Part shown: in pieces, positions 1 to 5,077 of the stretch | Position numbering within the stretch: position 1 is the stretch's first letter | How the letters are laid out: the number at the start of each line of letters is the position of its first letter | Assembly: GCA_029571495.1 (NCBI GenBank) | Contig: JAKPSO010000659.1 | Coordinates: 1 to 5,614, forward strand | DNA length: 5,614 nucleotides | Source of the DNA: Pseudomonadota bacterium | Lineage (GTDB): Bacteria > Pseudomonadota > Gammaproteobacteria > Burkholderiales > Casimicrobiaceae | Reading direction: 5' to 3' | Translations under genes and position numbers: made by a program | Notes under the pieces: model-generated | The model's database searches: none | The model's input: the letters and a program-made list of their open reading frames with translations, nothing else | Told to the model about the DNA's origin: nothing

Positions 1-329
1 AATTCGATTTGATAGCCGCCGCGAAGCTGAGTCGCGAGCGCATGATGGGCGAAACGCAGCAACTGTGCTCGCAACAAGTGCCGGGCGACACGCAGCGCAA
101 CTTGCAAGTCAACGCCGATTTTTCGCGTCAGACTTTTAAGCACATCCTCGCGCCAGTGTGGCTCCTCACGTACACCTACAGCGCCAAGGATTTTCAAGTC
201 ATCATCAACGCCGTCACCGGAAAGATCGAAGGCGAGTATCCAAAGAGTTGGATCAAGATCACGCTCGCGGTGATCGCCTTCATCATCGTCGCGCTCGTGA
301 TTTTCAGCATGGGCGGCAAACATCGTTGA
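1..329 (+). CDS. C-terminal part of a membrane-anchored zinc-ribbon (TFIIB-type) family protein
   Basis: The reading frame is open to the left edge (codons in frame from base 3), so only the last ~108 codons are present and the true start lies outside; the TTG at base 9 should not be taken as the start. The visible part has a soluble stretch containing FKHILAPVWLLTYTY, then FQVIINAVTGKIEGEYPKSW, then a hydrophobic segment (about ITLAVIAFIIVALVIFSM) and a short basic tail, GGKHR. From memory this pattern (an 'F-K-H-x-L-x-P-V-W' stretch, an 'N-x-x-T-G-x-x-x-G-x-x-P-x-S-W' motif and a final membrane helix) closes proteins annotated as zinc-ribbon/TFIIB-type zinc-finger domain proteins, sometimes mislabelled as primosomal helicases. 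The zinc ribbon itself would be upstream and is not seen. Biochemical function is unknown. It stops one base before the next gene, suggesting co-transcription. Confidence 0.6.
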   Translation, partial: FDLIAAAKLSRERMMGETQQLCSQQVPGDTQRNLQVNADFSRQTFKHILAPVWLLTYTYSAKDFQVIINAVTGKIEGEYPKSWIKITLAVIAFIIVALVIFSMGGKHR

Positions 330-330
330 C

Positions 331-1092
331 GTGGTGCGTGACGCCGTCATGTTCGCCGCGATCCCCGAAGTGCTGGCCTCGCACGCGGCGTTCGTGCCGT
401 ATCGTGAAGCGTCACTTTCATTGCACGAATACGGCGAGGCGCTTCCACGTTTTATTTCGCCGCCGCCCCGCGCTCCCGGTGCGCTTGATTTCGAGCGCGC
501 GCTTGTCGAGCGCAACGAGCTTATCGTGCGACCGGACAATCTGCACGACACAATGAATGCGATTGTGTGGCGCACGTTTCCGCGCACCAAACGCATCATC
601 AGCGAAATTCACGTGGCGCTCGGAGCCGCCAATACGGCCAACGGCCGCCCACGTCGCCGCGATGTGCTGACGTTGTTTGACGAAGCGGGTGCTGTTATCG
701 TGAGCCAGCGCGACGACTTGAAGGCGTTGCACCGAGGACATCAATGGAACGCGTTGTTCGTTGCGCACCGCGCAGAATTCACGCGCGACACGCATGTCAT
801 CCTGTTCGGGCATGGCACCCTGGAACAACTCGGCGCGAAGCCGCATCAGGGCCTCACCGTGAAAGCGTTGTGGATTCCGTTGCCGCCTCACACGCCGCTG
901 CCAGAGCTCGACGCATGGATGGCGGCGCGCATAAAGGACGGCGCGCTGCTCGCCGCGGACGAACACCGCTTACCGCTGCCGATTCTCGGCGTGCCAGGAT
1001 GGTTTGCCGAGAACGAAATAGCGTCGTGTTACGACGACGTTGAGGTTTTTCGCCCCTTGCGCACAACCCGGATTTTGCCTGCGCCTTCGTAG
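331..1092 (+). CDS. DUF3025 domain-containing protein
   Basis: A 253-residue protein of unknown function that I assign to the DUF3025 family from conserved-looking blocks: LHDTMNAIVWRTFPRTK (residues 71-87), RPRRRDVLTLFDEAGAV (106-122), VILFGHGTLEQL (156-167), and LPILGVPGWFAENE followed by YDDVEVFRP (216-242). No signal peptide or membrane segment is visible, so it is probably cytoplasmic. The His-Asp and Arg/Asp-rich blocks may be active or binding residues, but no activity is established. The start is uncertain: GTG at 331, GTG at 334 and ATG at 349 are all possible, and none has a strong Shine-Dalgarno sequence. The first GTG lies one base after the upstream stop, which would suit translational coupling. 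No hairpin terminator is apparent after the stop; the sequence runs straight into the pilA control region. Confidence 0.8.
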   Translation: MVRDAVMFAAIPEVLASHAAFVPYREASLSLHEYGEALPRFISPPPRAPGALDFERALVERNELIVRPDNLHDTMNAIVWRTFPRTKRIISEIHVALGAANTANGRPRRRDVLTLFDEAGAVIVSQRDDLKALHRGHQWNALFVAHRAEFTRDTHVILFGHGTLEQLGAKPHQGLTVKALWIPLPPHTPLPELDAWMAARIKDGALLAADEHRLPLPILGVPGWFAENEIASCYDDVEVFRPLRTTRILPAPS

Positions 1093-1108
1093 CGCCTCAA
1101 ATCGGCCC

Positions 1109-1190
1109 TGACGACAAATTTACGTCATGCCTCGTCACCCAACTGACAAAAATCGTCACACGTTTTCGCCGAAACGAACGCCCGTTTGAC
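1109..1190. promoter_or_regulatory. Helically phased GTCA/TGAC elements upstream of pilA (candidate activator sites)
   Basis: GTCA or its complement TGAC begins at 1109, 1124, 1134, 1144, 1155 and 1187. The steps 10, 10, 11 and 32 bases are close to whole helical turns, so most copies would lie on one DNA face; the 1109 copy is half a turn off. The block lies about 125-205 bp upstream of the predicted sigma54 start, where enhancer-binding proteins act. The best-known activator of pilA is PilR, which in Pseudomonas binds TGTC-containing sites. Assigning these to PilR is inference. Confidence 0.4.
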
Positions 1191-1204
1191 TGTTGGCACA
1201 CGAT

Positions 1205-1248
1205 TTGTCATGACAATATCATTCAGAAAAATGATATTTGCTAGCAAA
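1205..1248. promoter_or_regulatory. Three abutting dyads upstream of pilA
   Basis: Three inverted repeats overlap end to end. TTGTCATGACAA (1205-1216) is a perfect 12-bp palindrome. AATATCATT (1215-1223) and AATGATATT (1230-1238) are perfect 9-bp arms around a 6-base spacer. TTTGCTAGCAAA (1237-1248) is another perfect 12-bp palindrome. Their centres fall at 1210.5, 1226.5 and 1242.5, exactly 16 bp apart. The block is AT-rich, directly precedes the IHF-like site and sits at about -111 to -68 from the predicted start. It is probably a binding platform for dimeric regulators, but the protein is unknown. Confidence 0.6.
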
Positions 1249-1260
1249 ATCAACAGGTTA
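1248..1260 (+). promoter_or_regulatory. Predicted IHF site upstream of pilA
   Basis: AATCAACAGGTTA matches the IHF consensus WATCAANNNNTTR at every defined position. It lies between the upstream dyads and the sigma54 promoter, centred about 62 bp before the predicted start. This is where IHF bends DNA so that an enhancer-bound activator can reach sigma54 polymerase. The match is seen directly; occupancy is inferred. Confidence 0.65.
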
Positions 1261-1289
1261 TAACTTTTTCGCGCGATTGGCATGCCGAC

Positions 1290-1305
1290 TGGCACGACCG
1301 CTGCA
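1290..1305 (+). promoter_or_regulatory. Sigma54 (RpoN) promoter of pilA
   Basis: TGGCACGACCGCTGCA fits the sigma54 consensus TGGCACG-N4-TTGCW with one deviation (C for the first T of the -12 element) and keeps the invariant GG and GC at correct spacing. It predicts a start near 1316 and a leader of about 55 nt. It has the usual pilA arrangement of RpoN promoter, IHF site and distal activator sites, so expression probably depends on a PilS/PilR-type two-component system, which is not in this window. Confidence 0.8.
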
Positions 1306-1357
1306 ATAGGTCACCCATGCAGCGTACCTCGCTGAAAACTCAAATCCCAATCCGGGG

Positions 1358-1363
1358 AAGGAA
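1358..1363 (+). promoter_or_regulatory. Ribosome binding site deciding the pilA start
   Basis: AAGGAA ends 7 bases before ATG 1371. The alternative in-frame ATG at 1317 falls at the predicted transcription start and has no leader or Shine-Dalgarno, so 1371 is the real start; it also gives a normal short class III leader peptide. Confidence 0.85.
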
Positions 1364-1370
1364 ATTGAAA

Positions 1371-1895
1371 ATGAAACGTGCTATCCAAAAGGGTTTCACC
1401 CTCATCGAACTGAAGATCGTCGTGGCGATTATCGGTATTCTGGCGGCTATCGCTATTCCGCAGTACACCGACTACACGATTCGCTCTAAAGTAACTGAAG
1501 CTCTGTCGCTGGCCGGTAGTCTGAAAATCGGCGTTGCCGAAGCGTTTCAGGACAATGGCCTCGCGGGGGTTGCTGCGTATTCCGCCCAGGTCGCCTTGAA
1601 TCCACCGACGTCTAAGTACGTTAACACTGCGACGGTGGGTGGCGCGAATGGTCGGATTACGGTAACGATCGCCGGTAACGCTAACAACGGCTTGACGGTA
1701 ATCAATGGTCAGACTTTGGTATTGACGCCGTCGAGCAGAACAAACGGCGGCGCTGTCGCGGTTCTGACGAACGGTCAGAACGGCGCTATTGACTGGGCTT
1801 GCGCCGGGGTTGGTACCACGACTGCTACCGCGCGCGGTTTGCCAGTCACCGCCGGCACTTTGGTTGCGCGCTACTCGCCCACTGAATGTAAGTAG
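1371..1895 (+). CDS. pilA: Type IV major pilin (prepilin) PilA
   Basis: Structural subunit of the type IV pilus, inserted in the inner membrane as a prepilin, cleaved and N-methylated by PilD and polymerised into the surface fibre used for twitching, adhesion or DNA uptake. The precursor is 174 residues. The class III leader MKRAIQKG is cleaved after Gly8 to give mature Phe1 and a ~166-residue pilin. Mature Glu5, needed for assembly, is present in FTLIEL. The hydrophobic helix runs to IAIPQY, with the helix-kinking Pro22. A variable Gly/Asn/Thr-rich globular domain follows. The only two cysteines, Cys144 and Cys173 of the precursor, bracket a C-terminal disulfide (D-region) loop, leaving one Lys as tail. 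Odd point: mature residue 7, nearly always Met or another hydrophobic residue, is Lys (AAG, 1413-1415). The gene has its own RpoN-type promoter and strong terminator, as expected for an abundant product. A minor pilin is less likely given length, leader and promoter. Confidence 0.95.
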   Translation: MKRAIQKGFTLIELKIVVAIIGILAAIAIPQYTDYTIRSKVTEALSLAGSLKIGVAEAFQDNGLAGVAAYSAQVALNPPTSKYVNTATVGGANGRITVTIAGNANNGLTVINGQTLVLTPSSRTNGGAVAVLTNGQNGAIDWACAGVGTTTATARGLPVTAGTLVARYSPTECK

Positions 1896-1902
1896 TTCTT
1901 CC

Positions 1903-1958
1903 GGGCGACTGCACTGGCTGGCTTTGGATGCGCTTCAGTTAGCTTTTGCGAGTCGCCC
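1903..1958 (+). other. Long-range stem in the pilA 3' UTR
   Basis: GGGCGACT (1903-1910) is the exact reverse complement of AGTCGCCC (1951-1958), enclosing 40 bases. It starts 7 bases after the pilA stop and ends 11 bases before the terminator hairpin, so the pilA transcript would carry two consecutive 3' structures. It may protect the abundant pilin mRNA from 3' exonucleases or form part of a 3'-derived small RNA; both are inference. Confidence 0.45.
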
Positions 1959-1969
1959 CAACTTTTCGG

Positions 1970-1997
1970 ACCCCGCTTCGGCGGGGTTTGTTTTTTT
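1970..1997 (+). terminator. Rho-independent terminator of pilA
   Basis: A perfect 7-bp stem, ACCCCGC (1970-1976) with GCGGGGT (1981-1987), is closed by a stable TTCG tetraloop and followed by TTGTTTTTTT. It lies 74 bases after the pilA stop and should end most pilA transcription, so tfpZ probably depends on its own promoter or on read-through. Confidence 0.93.
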
Positions 1998-2662
1998 AAG
2001 ACAGCAGAACCGTTTCGCTCATTGGTAGGTGTTGACTGTCAGTTTGCTCCCAACCACCGATAGGACATGCGTCGTTTCGCAGCAATGGATGCGTGATCGT
2101 AGCGCCAACCGTACCTATGTGTTGTTCGGTCTGTTTCCTAGAGGATGGGAGAAATCGCCAGCGTAACCAACAAGCTAGCTGCGTTCCCTTGGCGATCCAG
2201 CATGCAGCCCGGAAGTATTGCGGCAGTTGGAATTCCTCATTTCAATACTCATTCGCAGTGGTGAATGCTGAGTCCTTTTGTGTCGAAACGGACGTCGCGC
2301 CAGTTACTGGTGGAAGCATTTCACGTGGCGATGTCTTGAGCGCAGTTGCCTAGGGCATGTAACCGTGATTGAAGGTCAATTGTCCAGCGATCGCGCAAAC
2401 TCTGAGTTCTGGCGTGAATCGCGTTGTGATTCCGCTGTCGCGTCGTTGGTTACTGTATTTCTCTTGGGCTCAGTCTGGCCGGCCGCACGGCTGGGACCTG
2501 TCGAGTGCTCCGAATACGGTAAATCAACGACCTAGGGCAAGATCTCACAGCAAGTCGGGAGGCTGACGTCGGAGTATTACCGGCATTGCCCAGGTTTTCG
2601 AAGAGCAAGTGTCTCTTCCGCTTGAATTCGCGGCGTAAGTAGCAATTTGGTGATCACCGACG
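1998..2662. other. Gene-poor gap between pilA and tfpZ
   Basis: About 665 bp in which I recognise no gene, RNA or mobile element. Short open frames (for example 2093-2353 and 2278-2535, +) lack ribosome binding sites, family motifs and the codon pattern of the neighbours, and are rich in Cys, Ser and Trp as random frames often are. The only local structure seen is AGTATTG (2214-2220) facing CAATACT (2243-2249), nearly concentric with the palindrome GGAATTCC (2229-2236). The gap looks less GC-rich than the flanking genes. It could hold a decayed gene, a small RNA or the tfpZ promoter; I found no convincing -35/-10 or -24/-12 match before tfpZ. Confidence 0.5.
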
Positions 2663-2668
2663 AAGGAA
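2663..2668 (+). promoter_or_regulatory. Ribosome binding site of tfpZ
   Basis: AAGGAA ends 9 bases before ATG 2678. This supports that start, which places a positively charged MTRIR end directly before the first membrane helix. Confidence 0.75.
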
Positions 2669-2677
2669 TGATTCAAT

Positions 2678-3412
2678 ATGACGCGTATACGTGCCGCCCT
2701 GATCCACCTTGCCGTTTGCCTACTTGTCGCGCTCGTGCTGCTTGCGCTGTTCAGATTCGTTTGGTATCCCGCGCCGCTGTTTCAAGCGTTAGGGGGGCAA
2801 GACATATTTCTATTGCTGCTAGGAGTTGACGTCGCGTTGGGGCCACTGCTGACTCTGATTGTGTTTAAGCAGGGCAAAAAGTCGCTGAAGTTCGATCTGA
2901 CAGTGATCGCGCTTATTCAGATTGTCGCTCTGGGTTATGGCGTTCATACATTGCTCGCGGGCCGGCCCGTGTACGTTGTCGCGCTCGGCCATCGCTTCGA
3001 CGTGGTTCAAGCGTACGAAGTTGAACGCGACGAACTGCGAACCGCGAAGCAGACTTTGCCGTTGTGGGGGCCAACGTGGGTAGGTATCAATCGGCCCGTC
3101 GATGCGAAAGAGCGTGAACGGGTAATGTTCAGCGCGCTCGGCGGTGCCGACTACGGGCACTTTCCAAAGTACCATGCGCCGCTCGCGAGCATGAAAGAAG
3201 AAATTTTGCAGAGGTCGCGACCAATGTTTGAGTTGCGTCAATTTAATAGCGGGATGGAGGTTGCCATCAGAATGTGGCTACAAGAACGAGGCTACAAAGA
3301 AGACGAAGTTGTCTTTCAGGGCCTCAAGGCGCGCAGCGAGGACATGGCGGTTGTGATCGACAAGAAAACTGGTGATGTAGTTGGAATTGCTCCGTTCAAA
3401 CCGTGGGAGTAG
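2678..3412 (+). CDS. tfpZ: TfpX/TfpZ family type IV pilin accessory protein
   Basis: A 244-residue inner-membrane protein. Three hydrophobic helices are visible at about residues 7-28, 42-63 and 74-94, followed by a C-terminal domain of ~150 residues without further membrane segments. The stretch GVDVALGPLLTLIVFKQGKKS (49-69), continuing through KFDLTVIALIQ to GRPVYVV (95-101), is what I recognise as the TfpX/TfpZ signature. In Pseudomonas, genes of this family lie beside particular pilin alleles and modulate assembly or surface display of the cognate pilin; the mechanism is poorly known. The position downstream of pilA in the same orientation supports that role. Unlike the tight pairs usually seen, it is separated from pilA by a strong terminator and ~780 bp. 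The symbol is a family-level choice; tfpX versus tfpZ cannot be separated by eye. Confidence 0.85.
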   Translation: MTRIRAALIHLAVCLLVALVLLALFRFVWYPAPLFQALGGQDIFLLLLGVDVALGPLLTLIVFKQGKKSLKFDLTVIALIQIVALGYGVHTLLAGRPVYVVALGHRFDVVQAYEVERDELRTAKQTLPLWGPTWVGINRPVDAKERERVMFSALGGADYGHFPKYHAPLASMKEEILQRSRPMFELRQFNSGMEVAIRMWLQERGYKEDEVVFQGLKARSEDMAVVIDKKTGDVVGIAPFKPWE

Positions 3413-3585
3413 TCGCCTGCGAAGGCGCTGACGGAGGCGTTGCAGGATTCTTATTTCGGCTTAATCTCACGCGCGTGTTCGTCGCCGACCGAGTTCGTCA
3501 TCAGCGGCGCCCTCGCTTCACAGAGATCCGTCCTCGATCCGCTGGAGCGTTCAGCGCAAAAAACCGCTTCCGCATCGCCTCGTGG
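3413..3585. other. Convergent intergenic gap between tfpZ and coaBC
   Basis: 173 bp between two stop codons that face each other. A small hairpin with CGCCT/AGGCG arms and a GCGA loop (3414-3427) follows the tfpZ stop at once, and a second one with CGCTG/CAGCG arms (3540-3556) lies further on. Neither has a T-tract on the side needed for rho-independent termination of either gene, so termination here may be Rho-dependent. No gene is seen. Confidence 0.5.
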
Positions 3586-4845
3586 TCACGTCAAAAGCGT
3601 TTCGATAACGATGCCGTCGGAGTTTTCATTCAATCGCCCAGCAATCTCCGCCACCAACGCTCGCGCGAGTGCTAGCTTGCGCATCCGCGGCAACCGGGTT
3701 GCGCCGTCAGCGCCGCGTTCGTCGATGAGTGTGACTTGGTTGTCATCCGCGCCGAAGGTGCTTTGCGCGTGGTTGGCGATTAAGAGCGGGATGCCTTTTC
3801 GAGCGCGTTTTTCGGCGCCGTATTGCTCGACCTTTTCGCTCTCGGCGGCGAAGCCTACGCAGAAAGGTGGGCCGGATTTTCCTGCGCCCTTGCGTTGATA
3901 CTTCGCGATTTTGGCGAGGATGTCGACGGTGGGCTCAAGGTTGATCGTGAGTCCGGTGTCGGTCTTCTTGATCTTTTGTTCGGCGCTTGTGGCCGGGCGA
4001 TAGTCGGCGACGGCGGCGACCGCGATGAAAATGTCGGCGTCGTCGACGTCGGCTTCGACGGCCGCGAGCATCTGTGCCGCGCTGTTGACGTTCACGCGTT
4101 GAACGGCAAAAGGCGTTGGCAAATGTGTCGGGCCGCTCACCAACGTGACCTCGGCCCCAGCGTCTGCACAGGCCTGCGCGATGCTGTAGCCCATCTTGCC
4201 GCTCGAATGGTTGGTGATGACTCGCACCGGATCAATCGCCTCTTGCGTTGGGCCCGCCGTGATGAGTATGCGCTTACCTGCGAGCGATTTGGGCTGTGCC
4301 CAAGCGTCGAGCGCGGCCATTATTTCGGCCGGTTCGAGCATGCGGCCATCACCGGTTTCGCCACACGCCTGATCGCCGTTGCCGGGACCGATCACGTGAA
4401 CGCCGTCGGATTTCAGCGTCGCGACGTTTCGCTGCGTCGCCGGGTTTTGCCACATTTGCAGGTTCATTGCGGGCGCGACGATGAGCGGAATGGTGCGTGC
4501 GAGCACCGTCGTCGAGAGCAGATCGTCGCTTCGGCCATGCACCAGTCGCGCCAGAAAGTCGGCGGACGCGGGTGCGATGAGCATCACGTCGTTCGTGCGC
4601 GTGAGCTCGATGTGCGCCATGCCGTTGTCGGGGCGCGTGTCCCACAAGTCACTGAACACTGGGCGGCCGGAGAGTGCTTGAAACGTCGCCGGGCCCACGA
4701 ATTCGCGCGCGGCGGCTGTCATGGCAACCGTCACCTCACGACCGGATTTCACCAAAAGGCGAGTGAGTTCGGCGGATTTGTACGCGGCAATGCCGCCCGT
4801 GATGCCGAGCAAAACGCGAGCCGTGGGTTTGACTTTGGAATCCAT
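3586..4845 (-). CDS. coaBC: Bifunctional phosphopantothenoylcysteine decarboxylase / phosphopantothenate-cysteine ligase CoaBC (Dfp)
   Basis: Cytosolic flavoenzyme that joins cysteine to 4'-phosphopantothenate (CoaB, CTP-dependent) and decarboxylates the product to 4'-phosphopantetheine (CoaC, FMN-dependent) for coenzyme A. From ATG 4845 it is 419 residues, close to the ~406 of the E. coli enzyme. CoaC domain (about 1-185): flavin-binding GITGGIAAYK (14-23), the catalytic His region MAHIELTR (His78), APASAD (91-96), PAMNLQMW (125-132) and ACGETGDGRM (160-169) with the active-site Cys161. CoaB domain (about 188-419): ITAGPTQEAIDPVRVITN (195-212), HSSGKMG, AAVADYRP (277-284), KIKK (291-294) and GFAAES (331-336). 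Both halves look intact. The frame is open 29 codons further upstream to ATG 4932, but that stretch is the inverted repeat at 4854-4942 and resembles no CoaBC N-terminus. No clear Shine-Dalgarno precedes ATG 4845. Its usual partner dut is not between it and tfpZ. Confidence 0.96.
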   Translation of the reverse strand: MDSKVKPTARVLLGITGGIAAYKSAELTRLLVKSGREVTVAMTAAAREFVGPATFQALSGRPVFSDLWDTRPDNGMAHIELTRTNDVMLIAPASADFLARLVHGRSDDLLSTTVLARTIPLIVAPAMNLQMWQNPATQRNVATLKSDGVHVIGPGNGDQACGETGDGRMLEPAEIMAALDAWAQPKSLAGKRILITAGPTQEAIDPVRVITNHSSGKMGYSIAQACADAGAEVTLVSGPTHLPTPFAVQRVNVNSAAQMLAAVEADVDDADIFIAVAAVADYRPATSAEQKIKKTDTGLTINLEPTVDILAKIAKYQRKGAGKSGPPFCVGFAAESEKVEQYGAEKRARKGIPLLIANHAQSTFGADDNQVTLIDERGADGATRLPRMRKLALARALVAEIAGRLNENSDGIVIETLLT

Positions 4846-4853
4846 GTCAAAAG

Positions 4854-4942
4854 TGTAGCCGCGATGCAGTGAAACGGAATCGAGGCATTTGTCGATCGAA
4901 CCACGGTGCTCCTCGATTCCGCTTCGCTTCATCGAGGCTACA
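4854..4942. repeat. REP doublet (REPIN/BIME-like inverted repeat) upstream of coaBC
   Basis: Two ~32-base arms (4854-4885 and 4911-4942) are reverse complements at 28 of 32 positions and flank a 25-base spacer. Each arm, read from its outer end, begins with GTAG and contains its own smaller palindrome: CCGCGAT/ATCGAGG in the left arm (one mismatch) and a perfect CCTCGAT/ATCGAGG in the right arm on the minus strand. A GTAG head followed by an imperfect palindrome, and two such units in opposed orientation, are the hallmarks of REP sequences and REPINs moved by RAYT transposases. No RAYT gene is in the window. The element ends 8 bases before the coaBC start codon, so it would lie in the coaBC leader if transcription starts upstream of it. 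Only one copy is seen here, so 'dispersed repeat' is inference. Confidence 0.75.
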
Positions 4943-5015
4943 GTCGGTACAGCTTTTCCGCATAAACGACCGTTGCGCAGTCGTTCGTAAAGAAAAAATT
5001 ACCAAGTCAACAATC

Positions 5016-5056
5016 AAAGAAAAGCGCGTGAAACGACCGCAGTACGGTCGATGCGC
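5016..5056 (-). terminator. Rho-independent terminator of pyk
   Basis: Read on the minus strand, 22 bases after the pyk stop: an outer stem GCGCAT with ACGCGC (one G-U pair), an inner perfect stem CGACCG/CGGTCG around a 5-base loop, a 4-base bulge on the 3' side, then TTTTCTTT. The T-run is directly at the stem base, which supports termination of pyk before coaBC. Confidence 0.7.
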
Positions 5057-5077
5057 CTGAAAAGCTATATGACTACC

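Noticed and set aside
418..966. Minus-strand open frame opposite the DUF3025 gene (182 codons)
   Set aside because: Antisense shadow of a conserved-family gene, with no start signal or recognisable domain.
1194..1208. Second sigma54-like match, TGGCACACGATTTGT
   Set aside because: The -24 half is good but the -12 half lacks the invariant GC, and it lies about 175 bp from the pilA start without its own upstream arrangement.
1317..1370. Longer pilA start at ATG 1317
   Set aside because: It coincides with the predicted sigma54 start site, has no ribosome binding site and would add 18 residues before an ordinary class III leader.
2428..2455. Possible degenerate third REP arm (GATTCCGCT...TTAC)
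   Set aside because: Only nine bases match the right arm without gaps, and the internal palindrome and GTAG head are not preserved.
2093..2535. Overlapping plus-strand frames of about 85 codons in the pilA-tfpZ gap
   Set aside because: No ribosome binding site, no recognisable motif, no membrane or signal pattern, and mutually overlapping frames; they look like chance openings.
2349..2539. Direct repeat CCTAGGGCA at 2349-2357 and 2531-2539
   Set aside because: A nine-base match is expected about once by chance in a gap of this size, and the flanks do not match.
3540..3563. Hairpin CGCTG/CAGCG next to a six-base A-run as a coaBC terminator
   Set aside because: On the minus strand the T-run comes before the hairpin instead of after it, and on the plus strand the hairpin is followed by A, so it cannot act as an intrinsic terminator for either gene.
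3823..4872. Long plus-strand open frame opposite coaBC (349 codons)
   Set aside because: It is the antisense shadow of a well-supported coaBC; its translation is Arg/His/Cys-rich with no family motif.
5005..5010. TTGACT on the minus strand as a -35 box for coaBC
   Set aside because: No acceptable -10 hexamer occurs 16-18 bases downstream, so the promoter call is not supported.
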